64,000 nucleotides of DNA, from contig JAPTHN010000008.1 in NCBI GenBank assembly GCA_026936325.1, forward strand, positions 18,751,759-18,815,758. The letters run 5' to 3'. The position numbers and the translations under genes are program-made. This document shows positions 63,201 through 64,000 of the stretch, piece after piece (the stretch's first letter is position 1; each line of letters begins with the position of its first letter). This DNA is from Platynereis dumerilii (lineage: Eukaryota > Annelida > Polychaeta > Phyllodocida > Nereididae). The notes under the pieces are model-generated. The model searched no databases and had not been told where the DNA came from. It worked only from the letters and a program-made list of their open reading frames with translations.

Positions 63201-63556
63201 TGAAGCTGTTTATTGATCAGGGTTTCGATGTTGATTCTGTGGACAGCAATGGAAACACCCTCCTTCATGTTGTTGCGAGTGCGGATCCGAATTACGAGCT
63301 CGTAAAGATCTTGTTAGAAAATGGCGCAGATTGCTTCTGCCGCAATATCAACAGACTAACCGCACTAGATGTTGTCAATGACCCAAGCGTAGAGGGCGTG
63401 AAAGGCAATGTGATAGAATTGCTGGAGGTTTATATGTACACCAAGGTACCGAGTCTCAAATGCCTTGCAGCAATCACAGTGCGGGATTTGAACCTGGCGT
63501 ATGAAGATGCTGAGAATTTGCCCAAAAATTTGATTAGCTTTGTGGACGCACATTGA
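50983..63556 (+). CDS. fem1-like: FEM1-like ankyrin protein (CUL2 ubiquitin-ligase substrate receptor), three exons, exon 3 interrupted
   Basis: Exons 50983-51229, 54974-55870 and 61691-61792 plus 62739-63556. Both introns are phase 1 with GT...AG ends. FEM1 proteins bind degron-bearing substrates through amino-terminal ankyrin repeats and attach to Elongin/CUL2 through a VHL-box. Here the amino half has ankyrin repeats; the middle (YKNIKECETLEELLLCEQDP, ILARERI) matches the FEM1 segment before its TPR-like region; the carboxy part has two more ankyrin repeats (NGNTLLHVVASADPNYELVK) and the FEM1 end (SLKCLAAITVRDLNLAY...LPKNLISFVDAH against LQCLAARA...IPEDLEAFIELH). It is diverged from the conserved FEM1A/B/C proteins, so likely a lineage-specific paralogue. 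Exon 3 carries a transposon, so this allele may be a pseudogene. Confidence 0.75.
51545..51876 (+). repeat. tRNA-derived SINE
   Basis: Head: GGTGGTGTAGTGGTCAAGG (box A) and GGGTTCGACTCCCGG (box B), well preserved. Body: GGATGAGACGTTAAA, a motif found in many invertebrate SINEs. Tail: GAGCGCCCAGAACTGGGC and then a (TATC)n run. It lies in intron 1, same strand as the gene. Confidence 0.85.
51877..52125 (+). repeat. Diverged tandem duplication, about 142-bp period
   Basis: TGTATTGATCCTAGGATC at 51877 and TGTATTGACCCTAGGATC at 52019 start two related units that both include GAGTTC(T/A)GACATGAGTGA. Confidence 0.65.
52565..53128 (+). pseudogene. LINE reverse transcriptase, palm region
   Basis: Blocks in order: QFGFTPSRGTTDFVFVLDTI, CFVDFTKAFDYINR (motif A), GVLQGGIVSPKLFNEFLSDL (motif B) and LLYADDIVLISES (motif C, catalytic ADD). 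A short stretch before QFGF is missing relative to intact elements. The frame ends at a stop at 53126-53128. Confidence 0.85.
53198..53914 (+). pseudogene. LINE carboxy-terminal region
   Basis: 238 residues continuing after the palm: TKVMQIG lies just before, EIFKYLGHTI is the thumb block, and a long helical region follows. A further zinc-finger-like piece (CEKCNTDSIEDEIHCLLIC) is in another frame at about 54050-54110, typical of the carboxy end of such LINEs. Confidence 0.75.
54974..55870 (+). CDS. fem1-like: FEM1-like exon 2
   Basis: Acceptor TATATATTTCAG ends at 54973; T from exon 1 plus CA gives Ser and opens TSRVANFLVQRGADVNATG. Ankyrin repeats follow (AAGETALHQACRP, LGMTPLHHACQRVKLRTVPI, NRTPLEYAALKNYDLAESLL). 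The end (LLLCEQDPALTMIHAILARER) is the FEM1-type middle region. The donor is AAG|GTATGC after 55870, phase 1. Confidence 0.85.
56480..56612 (-). repeat. PLE terminal repeat, downstream copy
   Basis: Contains AAGTTACCTTTTTGGAG, CATCACACAGACTTCTTCAG and TCACAGCTCCCCCTGG, matched in inverse at 60990-61130 with about ten differences and a short insertion in the other copy. Confidence 0.8.
56552..57727 (-). pseudogene. PLE reverse transcriptase palm/thumb and GIY-YIG endonuclease
   Basis: 391 residues. GTAMGSPVSPIVANLYMETF is RT motif B. LRYVDYTFVVIHE is motif C, but reads YVDY where active PLEs have YVDD, so a catalytic Asp is lost. LPFLDTLV is the next block. The carboxy part has the PLE-type GIY-YIG nuclease: YEIKCPVCNKRYVGETARN, with R and KEH following. 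PLEs prime at nicks made by this nuclease. Confidence 0.9.
57737..60079. mobile_element. 2.34-kb insertion of unknown class inside the PLE
   Basis: CGCTTG occurs on both sides (57731-57736 and 60080-60085) and the PLE reading (SYDVSALFTSIPAQ... and AVEIAKE) resumes across it, so this is a clean insertion with a 6-bp target duplication. Ends are TTAGGGGGGGATGATAAAG and TTTCTTGATTCTA; they do not form a good inverted repeat. A weak inverted pair lies inward (CTAGCTGCTACTGGCA near 57855 and GGCCAGTAGCAGGCAG near 60020). No ORF above 74 residues. Class unknown. Confidence 0.6.
60184..60805 (-). pseudogene. PLE reverse transcriptase, amino-terminal part
   Basis: Two frames cover it (60464-60805 and 60184-60723). 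RRNDDIIILPADKGRSTVLL is the PLE amino-terminal hallmark (ILPADKG), and KLYPTT leads toward the PKLYGTPKIHK block, which survives with a 2-base loss near 60165. It is decayed. Confidence 0.85.
60990..61130 (+). repeat. PLE terminal repeat, upstream copy
   Basis: Inverse of 56480-56612; carries GGGGGAGCTGTGACTCAAG and an extra short G/C insertion (CCCCGCCGCC). Neighbouring 60955-60988 has a duplicated TTGAGTCA(C/A)CCAACACTGT. Confidence 0.8.
61691..61792 (+). CDS. fem1-like: FEM1-like exon 3, first piece
   Basis: Acceptor TTTTCCTTCCAG ends at 61690. In phase with exon 2 it reads AFRKAGLTNMNELQLRYISL, then LEENRAYIDFGSSF, up to the TA where a mariner-type element begins. The second piece continues in the same frame from 62739 (TTSNAILEGRALGS). 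In FEM1 proteins this is the region between the ankyrin half and the carboxy ankyrin pair. Confidence 0.65.
61793..62736 (+). mobile_element. Decayed Tc1/mariner element inside exon 3
   Basis: Inverted ends start CAGGGTGTCTACAGAAAAAG, flanked by TA at 61791-61792 and 62737-62738. It is 944 bp and carries a decayed transposase. Taking it out restores an open frame through the FEM1-like exon, so the insertion postdates the gene. Confidence 0.9.
62262..62486 (+). pseudogene. Mariner-type transposase fragment
   Basis: 74 residues. GVAPLHTAKKTQECL corresponds to the mariner block QDGAPAHTAKKTQ, with the catalytic Asp replaced by Val, and SPELDPVDYSVWAN to SPDLNPVDYSVWG. The amino half and the carboxy end are missing or out of frame. 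Confidence 0.85.
62739..63556 (+). CDS. fem1-like: FEM1-like exon 3, second piece
   Basis: Open to TGA at 63554-63556. It contains NVILKTVELLFKSLSKIQEE (helical), a hydrophobic MLYVTFYLCVLFKRALL stretch where FEM1 has the LHLLYLLEK helix, two ankyrin repeats (QVLKLFIDQGFDVDSVDSNG, YELVKILLENGADC), and the FEM1-type carboxy end SLKCLAAITV and NLPKNLISFVDAH. Confidence 0.8.
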
Positions 63557-64000
63557 AAAGTATTATTGATAAAAGACTGAGAGCCAAGTTTGTGCACTTC
63601 CAAGTAAACATGACCAAATCATCTACGTTATGTGTTAAAAACTCGGGCCTAACCAACGTGAAAGACCAGGGCCTGATTTCACCAACAGAGTAAATTTGTA
63701 GCTTTTAAATTTGGATCGCTTGTACCTAATAATAAAAACCCCAAATTTTCATAAAATCCACAAGTTTGTTTCATTGTAGTGGCAGATGTATGCATTAGTC
63801 TTACAATTTTTTTAAAGGAATTTTTTATTTTCTACATAAGTTGAATGGCAATACCTCAGTTCAGTAATATTGGATCTTTCACTAATTTTACAAGACGGCC
63901 ATCTATGCGCGCAAACGTTCTGATGAAACACCTGCCTAGTTTCAGTTACAACTCCTGTTTTTAATGTCTGTCCTAAAGGAATGTACATATATATTTGTAT
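63557..64000 (+). other. 3' flank of the FEM1-like gene
   Basis: AATAAA at 63731-63736 is about 175 bp after the stop and would end the transcript. Nothing further is recognised to the end of the window. Confidence 0.55.

Overview
The window is animal nuclear DNA. It shows an intron-bearing host gene, several transposon superfamilies, a Penelope-like element, a LINE, a tRNA-headed SINE and long GATA/TATC and CCTT simple repeats. The mix (Polinton, Penelope-like element with GIY-YIG nuclease, giant Ty3-like LTR element, many TA-target MITEs) fits a marine invertebrate such as an amphioxus, hemichordate, echinoderm or mollusc. I cannot fix the phylum from sequence alone.

Layout. (1) 1-about 6.6 kb: right-hand part of a Polinton/Maverick, with protein-primed DNA polymerase B (1167-4679), a companion ORF before it and a convergent unknown ORF (5230-6282, minus) with its own TATA box. 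(2) about 6.85-8.45 kb: a roughly 203-bp tandem repeat that resumes at 39.17 kb and has been hit by several elements. (3) 8455-38241: a 29.8-kb LTR element with 710-bp LTRs that differ at one position by eye, TG...CA ends and an ATAT target duplication. It carries a very long Gag, a Ty3-type Pol, a spliced-looking accessory ORF, and an envelope-like region whose first ORF is a secreted leucine-rich-repeat ectodomain and whose second is a Cys-rich, glycosylated, two-transmembrane protein with a proline-rich tail. More than 13 kb inside it has no convincing gene. It looks young and largely whole, with about one apparent break at most. (4) 38.2-41.1 kb: two non-autonomous DNA transposons with TA and TTAA targets. 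(5) 42.44-49.09 kb: a nest of at least four DNA transposons inside one another, including one with perfect 45-bp inverted repeats beginning CACTGTG and a 5-bp target duplication. (6) 50.98-63.56 kb: a divergent FEM1-like ankyrin gene (CUL2 ubiquitin-ligase substrate receptor) in three exons. Intron 1 holds a SINE and a 5'-truncated LINE, intron 2 holds a Penelope-like element that itself carries an unknown 2.3-kb insertion, and exon 3 is split by a decayed mariner/Tc1 element at a TA.

The strongest novelty candidate is the giant LTR element, above all its LRR-headed envelope-like glycoprotein and its splice signals (strong donor in the LTR, strong acceptor 13 nt before the accessory ATG). Together they suggest a complex-retrovirus-like expression plan in a Ty3-type element. 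All calls are from reading the sequence; no database search was run.
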